From Limibacter armeniacum (lineage in GTDB: Bacteria > Bacteroidota > Bacteroidia > Cytophagales > Flammeovirgaceae), in NCBI RefSeq assembly GCF_036880985.1, contig NZ_JBAJNO010000003.1, positions 248,001 to 312,000 on the forward strand: DNA of 64,000 nucleotides, in the 5' to 3' direction. The first letter of the stretch is position 1. The number at the start of each line of letters is the position of its first letter. Shown here one piece after another: positions 19,601 to 28,442 of this stretch. Both the position numbers and the translations under genes were made by a program. The notes beneath the pieces were generated by a model that worked only from the letters and a program-made list of their open reading frames with translations, did no database searches and had not been told where the DNA came from.

Positions 19601-19726
19601 AATGTATTGAATCCATTTGTGATGACAGACTATACAGGCTGGGATCCAGAATGGGCTGAAGCATCTTTCTCTGTAGGTAGAGTGAGTAACATCACAACAC
19701 AAATTGGTATGAGTCTTAAATTTTAA
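16619..19726 (+). CDS. SusC/RagA family TonB-dependent transporter of the pectin operon
   Basis: The product is a 1035-residue outer-membrane transporter. A long positively charged leader precedes the signal-peptide core (MKLIATIGALLLSTALMAQ), so the true start may be the second Met at codon 14. It then has a carboxypeptidase-regulatory-like domain (about 35-115), EVVVVGYG, a plug with DASSAAIYGSRGSNGVVLITTKSG (about 130-240), and a 22-strand-type barrel. It is the first gene of an operon continuing through SusD to pectate lyase, GH105, CE8, GH43, GH28 and DUF4861. The likely cargo is therefore homogalacturonan or rhamnogalacturonan oligomers. Confidence 0.95.
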   Translation: MYQKLRYHGYSTGMKLIATIGALLLSTALMAQTKVTGTISTEAGEPLPGVNIMIEGTTKGVISDLDGRYSVLVSEGESVLVVSYIGYVTQKIEINGRSAINVSLAEDMEALEEVVVVGYGTVKKKDLTGSVAGVDAAVLAERGTTSPIQALQGSVAGVQINNSTGRVGDGFNLTIRGKNTVNSSANAPLYVVDGVITDGIDFLNPQDIAKIDILKDASSAAIYGSRGSNGVVLITTKSGASIPSGTTVSFDTFYGTKNPARLPKMMSPEKWKYYHMSAYLATNYSEGMTSEEFYDKVVSPSKNAVLRERMDNNDGYDWYDAVLKPGMQSNSYLSITHRNGRSSYTLGAGYQQETGNIENEGLEKFTLRSSIDQEMSDRLKVGGSFAISLSNIERGSKDAMRDAFRLNPFLSPWAIDENGNEIEGEYYAQPGKLQYPDGTSAADKTSTYNPLLQIDNSSDETRQWNLLGNIYAQYDILDWINVKSALSTGLKTYRRGEFWGVLTEVGANNNDLASSAMTNYENFNLTWDNQVNINKEIGDHSFNLLGLQSIYIDRTEVSEFASTDQPFETGFYNIGSGDMATHNINNYFRQAQLASFAVRANYTYKDRYLLTVTNRWDGASQLAEGHKWNAFPSAALAWRVSNENFMKGVDKISDLKLRVSYGTTGNQNISPYSTSNTLDVQTYYDFDGSAANGWVASSIANKALTWEKTKELNLGVDYDLFSHRIRGSIDWYDRLSDGLLVQQKLPFESGFESIAANSASVRNTGVELMLTTTNVQSRLVTWETIFTFTKNTNSIESLYGQSENDDVGNGWFIGESIDSHYNYQFDGIWQPGQVDEASAYNQEPGQAKVKDINGDGEISPEDDRVILGSSNPDWTAGIISRLNVGNFDLNLTISAVEGVLAYSNFHANFEDVRDRGRQKLDIADWYVPENTAGIQAQYSNSYPQPRNAGTYWRNDGVGYYKDASFIKVNNISLGYSLPSNALSRLKLQSMRVYVNVLNPFVMTDYTGWDPEWAEASFSVGRVSNITTQIGMSLKF

Positions 19727-19738
19727 TCTGTATCAAAC

Positions 19739-21367
19739 ATGAAAAAGATATTAATACTGATGGCGTTGGGGTTGTTTACCATCACGTCATGCGATGACTT
19801 TCTGGAAGAACAGAATAAATCAAATGTAACAGCTGAAGAGTTTTATGTAACGGAGGAAGGCTTTAATGCATTGGTGAATGCCAACTATGCCTCACTTCGG
19901 GAAATATATGGACAAGATCCTTGGCTTTTTGTAGCGGGTACAGACCTGTACAGAGAAGGCAGAGACCAAGCGCCTACAGGTTTGAGTCAATATACACAGT
20001 TGAACCCTTCTTCAGAAGGAGTAGATTTTCTATACTCAAACTGCTTCAAGACAATTCAGCAGGCAAACACAGCATTGCACTATGCTGAACTTACTGAGCA
20101 AAATAATATGATTCCTCAGTATGTAGGTGAGGTAAAATATATTCGTGCTACAGCTTATTTCCTTTTGGTGCAAACCTATGGGGGTGTCAGTAAGATTGAT
20201 GCCATTTTGGAAGAAGCGATTACGGAATATGAAAGAGAGTCTGCTGAAAACATCTATGCTTTTATTATTCAGGATTTAGAGCAGGCATTGGCAGCTGTAA
20301 AGGATGGTGCGTTTGACGGGAGAGTGAATAAAAAAGCTGTTCAGCATATGCTGGCAAAAGTTCACTTGACTAGAGCATATGAGTCATTTGCAGCAGGTGA
20401 TGACTTTGCTAAAGCAGCAAGTTATGCAGATGCAGTTATCGGAGGGCAACCACTTTCTCTTTCTTTTGAAGAACTGTGGACGCCTGGTAATGAGATGAAC
20501 TCAGAAGTGGTTTTCTCGGTGCAGTTTAGTTCTGGTTCAATTGGAACAGCGGATAACAGATTAGGTAATCAGCAACAAGGTTTCTTTGGCCCATACTTAG
20601 GTGGCTCTGATGTAGCAGGCGATGCACCTTGGAAGTCATACAACCTATGTCCGACAAGGTTTGCGCTAGACCTTTATGAACAAGGTGATGAGAGATGGGA
20701 AGGAACATTTATGACAGAAGTATACGATCGATACTATGACTATTTTGATGTGGATGACCATTCAGAATTAACAGTAGCTCACTTCTATGCACCTTCATGG
20801 TTTACTGCTGAAGACGAAGCCGCTTATATGGCCGAACATCCTGAGGCATCTTATCACGCATATGGAACGCATGATCCAGATGGTGCAGAAATCTTGAGTG
20901 ATTATACCACAATTATTGTGAAGAAGTTTGATGACCCTGAATCGAGATTTGGAGGTAGAGGAGACAATGGTAGAGTAAGTGCACGTGATTTTGTTGTATC
21001 AAGATTGGCAGAGACTTACCTGATTGCCGCAGAAGCATACCTAGGCGTTGGCAATGCAGCAGTAGGGCTTGATCGCTTGAATGAAGTAAGAAACCGTGCA
21101 GGTGTAGCACCGGCAGCTGCAGCAGCGTTTGATATCGACTACATTTTGGACGAAAGAGGCAGAGAGCTATTGGGCGAGTACCACAGATGGTTTGACTTGA
21201 AGCGTACTGGCAAACTGCTTGAGCGAGCATCTGCTTACAATAGCCTGATTGAGCCTTCTAACTTTGATGGTAGCAACGGTGAGAAGAAAATCCTGAGACC
21301 GATTCCACAGCAGGCAATTGACTTGAACCAGAATAAAGGTTTCCAACAAAACCCAGCTTACCAATAA
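19739..21367 (+). CDS. RagB/SusD family lipoprotein of the pectin operon
   Basis: This is a 542-residue lipoprotein (lipobox TITSC, Cys18) starting 12 bp after susC. The SusD fold is shown by the N-terminal TPR-like helices (about 60-240) and the late motif ILDERGRELLGEYHRWFDLKR. The ending RPIPQQAIDLNQNKGFQQNPAY is a standard SusD C-terminus. It would bind pectic oligomers at the surface and pass them to SusC. A GC-rich hairpin lies just after its stop codon, before the enzyme genes. Confidence 0.94.
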   Translation: MKKILILMALGLFTITSCDDFLEEQNKSNVTAEEFYVTEEGFNALVNANYASLREIYGQDPWLFVAGTDLYREGRDQAPTGLSQYTQLNPSSEGVDFLYSNCFKTIQQANTALHYAELTEQNNMIPQYVGEVKYIRATAYFLLVQTYGGVSKIDAILEEAITEYERESAENIYAFIIQDLEQALAAVKDGAFDGRVNKKAVQHMLAKVHLTRAYESFAAGDDFAKAASYADAVIGGQPLSLSFEELWTPGNEMNSEVVFSVQFSSGSIGTADNRLGNQQQGFFGPYLGGSDVAGDAPWKSYNLCPTRFALDLYEQGDERWEGTFMTEVYDRYYDYFDVDDHSELTVAHFYAPSWFTAEDEAAYMAEHPEASYHAYGTHDPDGAEILSDYTTIIVKKFDDPESRFGGRGDNGRVSARDFVVSRLAETYLIAAEAYLGVGNAAVGLDRLNEVRNRAGVAPAAAAAFDIDYILDERGRELLGEYHRWFDLKRTGKLLERASAYNSLIEPSNFDGSNGEKKILRPIPQQAIDLNQNKGFQQNPAYQ

Positions 21368-21389
21368 GCATAAGTTTTTTTAGATATAG

Positions 21390-21424
21390 GGGCAGGCATC
21401 AAAATGCTGAGCCTGCCCATTTTT
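21390..21424 (+). terminator. Intercistronic hairpin / partial terminator after susD
   Basis: An 8-bp GC-rich stem (GGGCAGGC with GCCTGCCC), a 13-base loop and a T-rich tail lie between susD and the pectate lyase gene. It probably lets only part of the transcription continue into the enzyme genes, or stabilises the susCD mRNA end. Confidence 0.65.
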
Positions 21425-21522
21425 CTCCATAACTGCTTGAGCCAATGGTTCAGGACTGGAACCTTTTTTCCTTTATTCAAATAATCTGAACCTATAACAC
21501 CTTTCAAAAAGGGATTTTTCAA

Positions 21523-22845
21523 ATGAACAGACTGCTATATAAAATGCTGATTTTTCATGCTGCCATGCTTATCAGCTGTCATGTTGATGGTCAGGGACTG
21601 GCTTTTCCTGAAGCGGAAGGTTTCGGAAAGTCCACCACTGGTGGCAGAGGGGGGGAAGTAATGGTTGTAACCAACCTGAACGATAGTGGAAAAGGGAGTT
21701 TGAGAGAAGCAGTAAGCAGTTCTGAGACAAGGATAATCACTTTTGCTGTAGCAGGGAATATAGCCTTGGAATCTCCGCTTGAGATAAAGCATGGCAACTT
21801 GACAATAGCGGGTCAATCTGCACCGGGAGATGGGATCTGTATTAGAAACTATCCTGTAAATGTAAAAGCAGGTAATATTATTATCCGTTATCTGCGAATC
21901 AGAATGGGAGATGAAGCCCAAGTTGAGGGAGATGCCTTGAGCATAAGGAAACAGAAGGACATCATTGTGGATCATTGCTCTTTCAGTTGGGGTACCGATG
22001 AAACCGCTACTTGCTACGACAATGAAAACTTCACACTTCAGTGGTGTATCATTTCGGAAAGTCTGAACAGCTCAGTGCATAAGAAAGGTGAGCATGGATA
22101 TGGAGGTATCTGGGGAGGGAAGAAAGCTACTTTTCACCATAACCTGTTAGCACACCATAAAAGCAGGAACCCAAGGTTTTGTGGGGCAAGGTACCACCGA
22201 GAGCCAGAAAAGGAGATAGTGGATTTCAGAAACAATGTGATTTATAACTGGAAAGAGAATAGCTCTTATGGTGGTGAAGAAGGGAACCATAACATGGTAA
22301 GCAACTATTACAAGCCAGGTCCCGCAACTTCCAATTCCAAGTTCAGGATTATGGATCCATTCAAGCCCTACGGCAGTTACTTCTTGTCCGGTAATGTGTT
22401 TACTGCGAACGCTGAAATTACAGCAGATAACAGTAAGGGAATTACAGGAGGAAACCTACGACAAACGCCAGTGCTTAGTGAACCGATTCATCAGCAAACA
22501 GCTGAAGCAGCTTTTGAAAGTGTGCTTTCACAGGCAGGTGCGTCTCTTCACCGTGATCGCATCGATAAGCGTATTGTCAAGGAAGTTTTGGAAGGAAAGG
22601 CAACTTATGGAAAGTCAGGAATCATTGATTCACAAACAGAAGTTGGGGGGTGGTGTGAGCTGAAAGCAGGAGAAGTGCCAACAGATAAGGACTGTGATGG
22701 AATGCCCGATGATTGGGAAATATCCAATGGACTAGACCCCAATAACCCAGATGATCATGCAGGTAATAACCTAAGTGAATCCTACTCAAATATCGAAATC
22801 TATCTGAATCAATTATTGGAAATGAAAAGAGATGAAAAGAATTAA
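21523..22845 (+). CDS. Secreted pectate lyase, polysaccharide lyase family 1
   Basis: This 440-residue secreted enzyme cleaves de-esterified homogalacturonan by beta-elimination, leaving 4,5-unsaturated ends. A signal peptide of about 23 residues is followed by FPEAEGFGKSTTGGRGG, a block typical of Bacteroidota PL1 lyases, and a right-handed beta-helix (about 45-310). The helix contains the DHCSFSWGTDE calcium-site region and the NPRFCGARYH segment expected to carry catalytic Arg. The C-terminal DKDCDGMPDDWE region looks like a calcium-binding thrombospondin-3 or dockerin-like tail. It overlaps the GH105 start by 14 bp, so translation is coupled. Confidence 0.9.
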   Translation: MNRLLYKMLIFHAAMLISCHVDGQGLAFPEAEGFGKSTTGGRGGEVMVVTNLNDSGKGSLREAVSSSETRIITFAVAGNIALESPLEIKHGNLTIAGQSAPGDGICIRNYPVNVKAGNIIIRYLRIRMGDEAQVEGDALSIRKQKDIIVDHCSFSWGTDETATCYDNENFTLQWCIISESLNSSVHKKGEHGYGGIWGGKKATFHHNLLAHHKSRNPRFCGARYHREPEKEIVDFRNNVIYNWKENSSYGGEEGNHNMVSNYYKPGPATSNSKFRIMDPFKPYGSYFLSGNVFTANAEITADNSKGITGGNLRQTPVLSEPIHQQTAEAAFESVLSQAGASLHRDRIDKRIVKEVLEGKATYGKSGIIDSQTEVGGWCELKAGEVPTDKDCDGMPDDWEISNGLDPNNPDDHAGNNLSESYSNIEIYLNQLLEMKRDEKN

Positions 22846-24067
22846 TATATGCGTGATGCTCCTTTTCCTTTTTGCCTGCAGTAGCCAGTCAGGAAATAGG
22901 AAGCAGTCAGCAGAAGCAACATTAACAGCACCAACAGTACCTCTTTTTGTTCAGATGAGTGATGCTGAACTGAAGAGAAACCCAGACCCAAGACTGATTG
23001 ACTTCAGGGAAAAACCAAAATGGGAATACACTAACGGACTGATCTGCTTAGCGGTACTTCAGGTATGGCAAAAGACAGGAGATGAGAAGTATTACAATTA
23101 TGCCAAGAGCTATGCAGACTCAATGATCAGGGATAATGGTTCGATCCTGACTTACAAGAAAAGCGATTTCAATATTGATAGGCTCAATGCAGGTAAGTTC
23201 CTTTTTACACTGTACAATCAGGAGTCAACCGACAGGTACAGATTGGCTTTGGATACTTTGAGAAGCCAGATGGAGGAACATCCTCGTACTGCAGAGGGAG
23301 GTTTCTGGCATAAGAAACGCTATCCGAATCAGATGTGGCTGGATGGTTTGTATATGGGATCACCCATGCTGGCACAGTATGCCGCTGAGTTTGAAGAGCC
23401 TGCCTTGTTTGATGATGTGGCACAACAGTTTTACCTGATCGACAAGTACACTTGGGATAATGAAAAAGAGCTTTTCTATCATGGTTGGGACGAGAGTAAG
23501 ACACAACGTTGGTCTAATCCTGAGACAGGTGTTTCTCCTCATTTCTGGGGGCGTGGCATGGGATGGTTGGCAATGGCATTGGTAGATGTCTTGGACTATT
23601 TCCCTGAAGACCACCCTAAGCGTGAAGTGATTTTAAATATTCTGGACAAGATGGCTAAATCGGTAGTCCGCTATCAGGATGAGGAAACAGGAGTCTGGTG
23701 GCAAGTATTGGACAAGGCACATGAAGATGGAAACTATCTGGAAGCCTCTTGCTCAAGCATGTTTACCTATTTCTTGCTGAAGGGAGTGCAGAAAGGCTAT
23801 CTGTCAGATGAGTACAAACCTGTTGCTGAAAAGGCTTATAAAGGTGTCGTTTCTCAATTTGTGAAATATGAAGAAGACGGAACCGTGAGCCTGACCAATA
23901 TCTGTGGCGTAGCAGGATTGGGAGGTACGCCCTACAGGTCAGGTACTTATGAATATTATATCAATGAGCCCAAAAGGGACAACGACCCAAAAGGTGTCGG
24001 ACCATTTATCATGGCTTCATTGCTCTATGAGACACAATTTGCAGATCAGAAAAACGCAGCACTTTGA
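22832..24067 (+). CDS. GH105 unsaturated rhamnogalacturonyl hydrolase lipoprotein
   Basis: This 411-residue enzyme has a lipobox near Cys16 (LFLFACSS), so it is probably anchored facing the periplasm. The (alpha/alpha)6-barrel enzyme removes the unsaturated uronate from oligomers made by pectate or rhamnogalacturonan lyases. Family marks are WEYTNGLICLAV, DRLNAGK, MWLDGLYMGSPMLAQY (with the catalytic Asp), GVSPHFWGRGMGWLAMALVD and SCSSMFTYFLLKG. It is translationally coupled to the upstream pectate lyase, and its own stop overlaps the start of the esterase gene by two bases. Confidence 0.92.
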   Translation: MKRINICVMLLFLFACSSQSGNRKQSAEATLTAPTVPLFVQMSDAELKRNPDPRLIDFREKPKWEYTNGLICLAVLQVWQKTGDEKYYNYAKSYADSMIRDNGSILTYKKSDFNIDRLNAGKFLFTLYNQESTDRYRLALDTLRSQMEEHPRTAEGGFWHKKRYPNQMWLDGLYMGSPMLAQYAAEFEEPALFDDVAQQFYLIDKYTWDNEKELFYHGWDESKTQRWSNPETGVSPHFWGRGMGWLAMALVDVLDYFPEDHPKREVILNILDKMAKSVVRYQDEETGVWWQVLDKAHEDGNYLEASCSSMFTYFLLKGVQKGYLSDEYKPVAEKAYKGVVSQFVKYEEDGTVSLTNICGVAGLGGTPYRSGTYEYYINEPKRDNDPKGVGPFIMASLLYETQFADQKNAAL

Positions 24068-25041
24068 AGAATTTCATTTTCATATTTATAATGATTTGGT
24101 TGTGGCTGGTAAGTTCCCCGGTTGTCCATGCTTCAGTTCAGTATGATTTTGTGGTAGCAAAGGACAAGTCCGGGGACTTCACGACCATTCAGGAAGCCAT
24201 TAATGCTGTTCCTGATATCCGGAAAGCCGTAACAACTATTTTTATCAAGTCAGGAGTCTACAAGGAAAAACTTATTCTACCAGCCTCCAAAACCAATGTA
24301 ATGATGATTGGTGAGGATGCTTCCAAAACCGTGATCACCTATGATGATTATGCCAAAAAGTTGAACCGTTTTGGAGAAGAAATGGGAACCTCAGGTTCAT
24401 CTAGTTTCTATGTTTTTGGAGATGGGTTTACAGCCAAGAACCTGACTTTTGAAAACTCATCGGGGCCTGTTGGTCAAGCTGTGGCAGTGCGGATAGATGG
24501 CGACAAGGTATTGTTTGAAAATTGCCGTTTTCTTGGCTTTCAAGATACTTTGTACCCCCATGGCAAAAACAGCAGACAGTATTACAGGAACTGTTATATC
24601 GAAGGTACCACAGACTTTATCTTCGGTTGGTCCACTGCAGTTTTTGAACAATGCGAAATCTTTTCGAAAAAGGGCGGATACTATGTAACGGCAGCCAGTA
24701 CAATTGAGGGTGCTCAAAATGGGTTTGTCTTTATTGACTGCCGATTTACAGGAGATGCACCCGAAAAGTCAGTGTACTTAGGGCGACCTTGGAGATCTTT
24801 TTCACAGACTGTACTGATTGATTGCACATTGGATCAGCATATCAAGGAGGAAGGTTGGCACAACTGGAACAAGCCTAATGCAGAACAGACGGCCTTTTAT
24901 GCAGAGCATAATTCCAAGGGGACTGGCGCAGCACCATCAAGTCGGGTAGCGTGGTCGCATCAGCTTTCAGATGCGGAAACAGAGAAATACACATTGGAAA
25001 ACATATTGGGTGATTGGGAACCCAATATCAATTCGAACTAA
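24064..25041 (+). CDS. Pectin methylesterase, carbohydrate esterase family 8
   Basis: This 325-residue secreted esterase removes methyl groups from homogalacturonan, preparing it for pectate lyase and polygalacturonase. The start is TTG at 24064, overlapping the GH105 stop as TTGA. It gives a proper signal peptide (Lys near the start, long hydrophobic core, cleavage near VVHA-S), whereas the first ATG lies inside the hydrophobic core. Motifs are QAVAVRIDGDK, GFQDTLYP (catalytic Asp), IEGTTDFIFG (second Asp; Thr replaces the usual Val) and LGRPWR. It sits in the middle of the enzyme operon. Confidence 0.92.
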   Translation: MKNFIFIFIMIWLWLVSSPVVHASVQYDFVVAKDKSGDFTTIQEAINAVPDIRKAVTTIFIKSGVYKEKLILPASKTNVMMIGEDASKTVITYDDYAKKLNRFGEEMGTSGSSSFYVFGDGFTAKNLTFENSSGPVGQAVAVRIDGDKVLFENCRFLGFQDTLYPHGKNSRQYYRNCYIEGTTDFIFGWSTAVFEQCEIFSKKGGYYVTAASTIEGAQNGFVFIDCRFTGDAPEKSVYLGRPWRSFSQTVLIDCTLDQHIKEEGWHNWNKPNAEQTAFYAEHNSKGTGAAPSSRVAWSHQLSDAETEKYTLENILGDWEPNINSN

Positions 25042-25043
25042 AA

Positions 25044-26699
25044 ATGTCTGTAAACAAAATTGTCCATATCGCCTTCACTTTTTTGCTGGCAGCATACGGA
25101 GGTGCTGTTATGGCTCAACATGACAGTCCTACGACCTCCAAGGTGTGGGTAGCCGATCAAGGTGATGGAACCTATAAAAATCCAATACTGCATGCCGATT
25201 ACTCCGATCCTGATATTTGTAGGGTTGGTGAAGATTACTATATGACAGCCTCTAGTTTCAATGCAGTTCCAGGCTTACCGATACTTCATTCCAAAGATTT
25301 GGTGAATTGGGAACTGATTGGACATGCATTAAAGAGACAGCCTCCATTTGAGCACTTTTCAGTCCCTCAACATGGAAATGGCGTATGGGCACCCGCTATC
25401 CGCCATCATAATGGACAGTTTTATATTTATTATGGAGACCCTGACTTTGGCATTTATATGGTCAAATCAGATAACCCCGCAGGTCCTTGGGAAACCCCTA
25501 TTTTGGTACAGGAAGGAAAAGGGCTAATCGATCCATGTCCATTTTGGGATGAAGATGGAAACGCCTATCTGGTACATGCCTTTGCAGGTAGCCGAGCAGG
25601 GATAAAAAGTATTCTAGTGATCAATCAAATGAATAAGGAAGGGACTCAACTGTTGGATGAAGGGACCATTGTATTTGATGGACATGAAGAACACCCAACA
25701 GTGGAGGGACCGAAGTTTTACAAGCGAAATGGCTACTACTATATTTTCGCACCAGCCGGCGGTGTTTCAACTGGATGGCAATTGGTACTAAGGTCAAAAA
25801 ACATTTATGGGCCTTACGAAGAGCGTATCGTGATGGCACAGGAAGATACACCCATCAACGGACCACATCAGGGTGGTTGGGTGGAGACCGTATCGGGAGA
25901 ATCATGGTTTGTTCACTTTCAGGATCTTGAGGCGTATGGACGTATCGTGCACCTACAACCGATGAAATGGAAAAGTGACTGGCCTGTAATTGGAGAGGAT
26001 AAGGATGGAAATGGTACAGGCAAACCGGTTTTATCATATAGAAAGCCGACAGTAAAAAGTGAAATACAGCTAAAGACTCCTCTAGACTCGGATGAGTTTG
26101 ATAAAAATAAACTAGGTCTTCAATGGCAGTGGCAGGCAAACCCTAAAGCTACTTGGGCATTAGCCAATGGAGCAAAAGGATACCTACGACTTTATACTGA
26201 TATGCTTCCCGATACGGCTACAAGTCTGTGGAATGCTCCTAACCTGTTGCTTCAGAAGTTTCCGGCTTCTGCTTTCAAGGCAACAACCAAGGTTACTTTC
26301 TTTCCAAATAACAAAATGCAACATGAGCGAACAGGACTGATCGTAATGGGAGAAGACTATGCTCATTTATCAATGATCTCAAAGGCGGATGGCATTTACC
26401 TTATTTATGCGACGGCATCTGATGTTAGGCATGGAAACAAGGAGAAAGTAACAGTAATCAGAAAGCTAAAGGAAAATCAGCTTCACCTGCGGGTAACCGT
26501 TTCAGGAAAGGGCAAATGTAGGTTCAGTTTCAGTACGGATGGACAGGCATTTACAGAAATAGATGAGGCGTTTACAGCAAAACCGGGAAGATGGATTGGT
26601 GCTAAAGTAGGCATCTTTGCCCAAAGGGAAGCGCAAATAAATGACTCAGGATATGCCAATTATGATTGGTTCAGGTTTGAGCCTGTAGATGATATTTAG
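25044..26699 (+). CDS. GH43 family glycosidase with C-terminal beta-sandwich
   Basis: I start this gene at the ATG at 25044, two bases after the esterase stop; an in-frame upstream ATG lacks a signal peptide. The 551-residue secreted enzyme has a five-bladed propeller (about 35-330) with the GH43 acid residues in YSDPDICR (base), GLIDPCPFWDEDG and VEGPKFYKR (acid). A C-terminal concanavalin-like domain (about 350-545) follows. Such two-domain GH43 proteins are beta-xylosidases or alpha-L-arabinofuranosidases. In this operon, pectin side chains (arabinan, galactan or xylogalacturonan) are the likely target. The exact linkage cannot be told. Confidence 0.9.
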   Translation: MSVNKIVHIAFTFLLAAYGGAVMAQHDSPTTSKVWVADQGDGTYKNPILHADYSDPDICRVGEDYYMTASSFNAVPGLPILHSKDLVNWELIGHALKRQPPFEHFSVPQHGNGVWAPAIRHHNGQFYIYYGDPDFGIYMVKSDNPAGPWETPILVQEGKGLIDPCPFWDEDGNAYLVHAFAGSRAGIKSILVINQMNKEGTQLLDEGTIVFDGHEEHPTVEGPKFYKRNGYYYIFAPAGGVSTGWQLVLRSKNIYGPYEERIVMAQEDTPINGPHQGGWVETVSGESWFVHFQDLEAYGRIVHLQPMKWKSDWPVIGEDKDGNGTGKPVLSYRKPTVKSEIQLKTPLDSDEFDKNKLGLQWQWQANPKATWALANGAKGYLRLYTDMLPDTATSLWNAPNLLLQKFPASAFKATTKVTFFPNNKMQHERTGLIVMGEDYAHLSMISKADGIYLIYATASDVRHGNKEKVTVIRKLKENQLHLRVTVSGKGKCRFSFSTDGQAFTEIDEAFTAKPGRWIGAKVGIFAQREAQINDSGYANYDWFRFEPVDDI

Positions 26700-26723
26700 A
26701 AATCAAAGAAACCATATTTAGAC

Positions 26724-28397
26724 ATGAGAAGAAAGGCAATAATATTGATGTGCTTCTGCCTTATTGGGCTGAATGCATGGGCACAAACTGACCTTTATAA
26801 AGGGCTGGAATTTAAGATGTCTCAAGTAAAGGAACCATTATTTCCAAAGCATATGGTCAATGTCAAGGAGCATGGAGCTGTAGGAAATGGATTGGTTGAT
26901 AACACGGAAGCATTCAGCAAAGCGATTGATGCCGTAGCGAAAAAAGGAGGAGGGACAGTACTGATTCCAAAAGGGATTTGGAAGACAGGGCCAATTAGCC
27001 TGAAAAGCAATATTCGTCTGCATACAGAGAAAGGCGCTTTGGTGATATTTGATGACGATTTTGACAAGTATCCAGTCGTGGAGACAAGTTATGAAGGTTT
27101 GGAAACATACCGTTGTACTTCTCCAATCAATGGCAAGAACCTTGAAAATGTTGCGATCACGGGAGAGGGTGTTTTTGACGGTGCGGGAGATTCATGGAGA
27201 TTGGTCAAAAAGTCAAAATTGACTGCTGCACAGTGGCATCAAAAAGTAAAGTCTGGAGGGGTTGTGAGTGATGATGGCAATACATGGTACCCGTCAGAGC
27301 AGGCAAAAGAAGGAGCCAAATCAACAGGAAATTTTGGAGTGCCAGACCTGAAAACATATGAGGAGTTCTTGGAGGTAAGAGACTTCCTGAGACCGGTAAT
27401 GGTGAGCTTGGTTGGGTGTAAGAAAGTATTGCTAGACGGACCCACTTTCCAGAACTCTCCTGCATGGAACCTACACCCGCTGATGTGTGAGGATGTGACA
27501 CTAAGAAACCTGACAATCCGTAACCCTTGGTATTCTCAAAATGGAGATGGCTTGGACTTGGAGTCTTGTAAAAATGTGGTAATCCATGACAACAGCTTTG
27601 ATGTGGGAGATGATGCCATTTGTTTCAAGTCTGGAAAGAATGAGGACGGCTTGAAGCGTGGTATGGCAACTGAAAATGTGATCGTCAAAAACAATACAGT
27701 ATATCATGCTCATGGTGGTTTTGTAGTGGGAAGTGAAATGTCAGGCGGTGTAAAGAATGTGCACGTATCCAATTGTACTTTTATAGGAACAGATTGTGGA
27801 CTCAGGTTCAAGAGTACAAGAGGTAGAGGCGGTGTTGTAGAGAATATCTACATCTCCAATATTGAAATGGTCGATATCAAAACGGAGGCTATTAGGTTCA
27901 ACCTTTTTTATGAGGGCAAATCACCTGTGCTGGAAGATGGCAGTTTCAGCAACGAGCGAGTGAAGGCACAACCAATTCCGGTGACTGTTACAACACCGTC
28001 TTTCAGGAATATCTATATAAAGGACATCACCTCAACAGGTTCGGGAGCTGCTGCATTTTTTCAGGGATTGCCGGAAATGAAATTGAAAGAAATCCATATG
28101 GAGAATGTAATGCTGGAAGCTTCAAAAGGAATCACGATGATTGATGCCCAAAACATCTCATTGAAGGGGGTAGAAGTGCTACAAAAGAAAGGTCCTGCGT
28201 TGATCCTTTTCAACGGAAAAGATATCAGTTTGGACAAGTTTGAATGTAACATTACAGATCAACCATCTATCAAGGTGTTTGGAGATGAGAGCAATAAGAT
28301 TGAACTGAGCAACTCCAAGATGGAGACTTCAAAGCTTCATTTGGGTGAAGAGGTAAACGCCAATGCAGTTCAGATCAAGCACCCGAAATCAAACTAA
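26724..28397 (+). CDS. GH28 polygalacturonase-type glycosidase
   Basis: This 557-residue secreted beta-helix enzyme has a signal peptide ending near NAWAQ (residue 21). The inverting hydrolase triad is visible in NPWYSQNGDGLD (Asp), VGDDAICFKSG (Asp pair), HGGFVVGSE and RFKSTRGRGG. The N-terminal VNVKEHGAVGNGLVDNTEAF stretch is the usual GH28/pectate-lyase-3 opening. It would hydrolyse alpha-1,4-galacturonan or the rhamnogalacturonan backbone; the long insert at about 150-215 suggests an exo-acting form. It lies 24 bp after the GH43 gene in the same operon. Confidence 0.92.
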   Translation: MRRKAIILMCFCLIGLNAWAQTDLYKGLEFKMSQVKEPLFPKHMVNVKEHGAVGNGLVDNTEAFSKAIDAVAKKGGGTVLIPKGIWKTGPISLKSNIRLHTEKGALVIFDDDFDKYPVVETSYEGLETYRCTSPINGKNLENVAITGEGVFDGAGDSWRLVKKSKLTAAQWHQKVKSGGVVSDDGNTWYPSEQAKEGAKSTGNFGVPDLKTYEEFLEVRDFLRPVMVSLVGCKKVLLDGPTFQNSPAWNLHPLMCEDVTLRNLTIRNPWYSQNGDGLDLESCKNVVIHDNSFDVGDDAICFKSGKNEDGLKRGMATENVIVKNNTVYHAHGGFVVGSEMSGGVKNVHVSNCTFIGTDCGLRFKSTRGRGGVVENIYISNIEMVDIKTEAIRFNLFYEGKSPVLEDGSFSNERVKAQPIPVTVTTPSFRNIYIKDITSTGSGAAAFFQGLPEMKLKEIHMENVMLEASKGITMIDAQNISLKGVEVLQKKGPALILFNGKDISLDKFECNITDQPSIKVFGDESNKIELSNSKMETSKLHLGEEVNANAVQIKHPKSN

Positions 28398-28442
28398 ACG
28401 GGGTATCAATAACCTATATTTTTTACTGCTGTAAACCTTATA

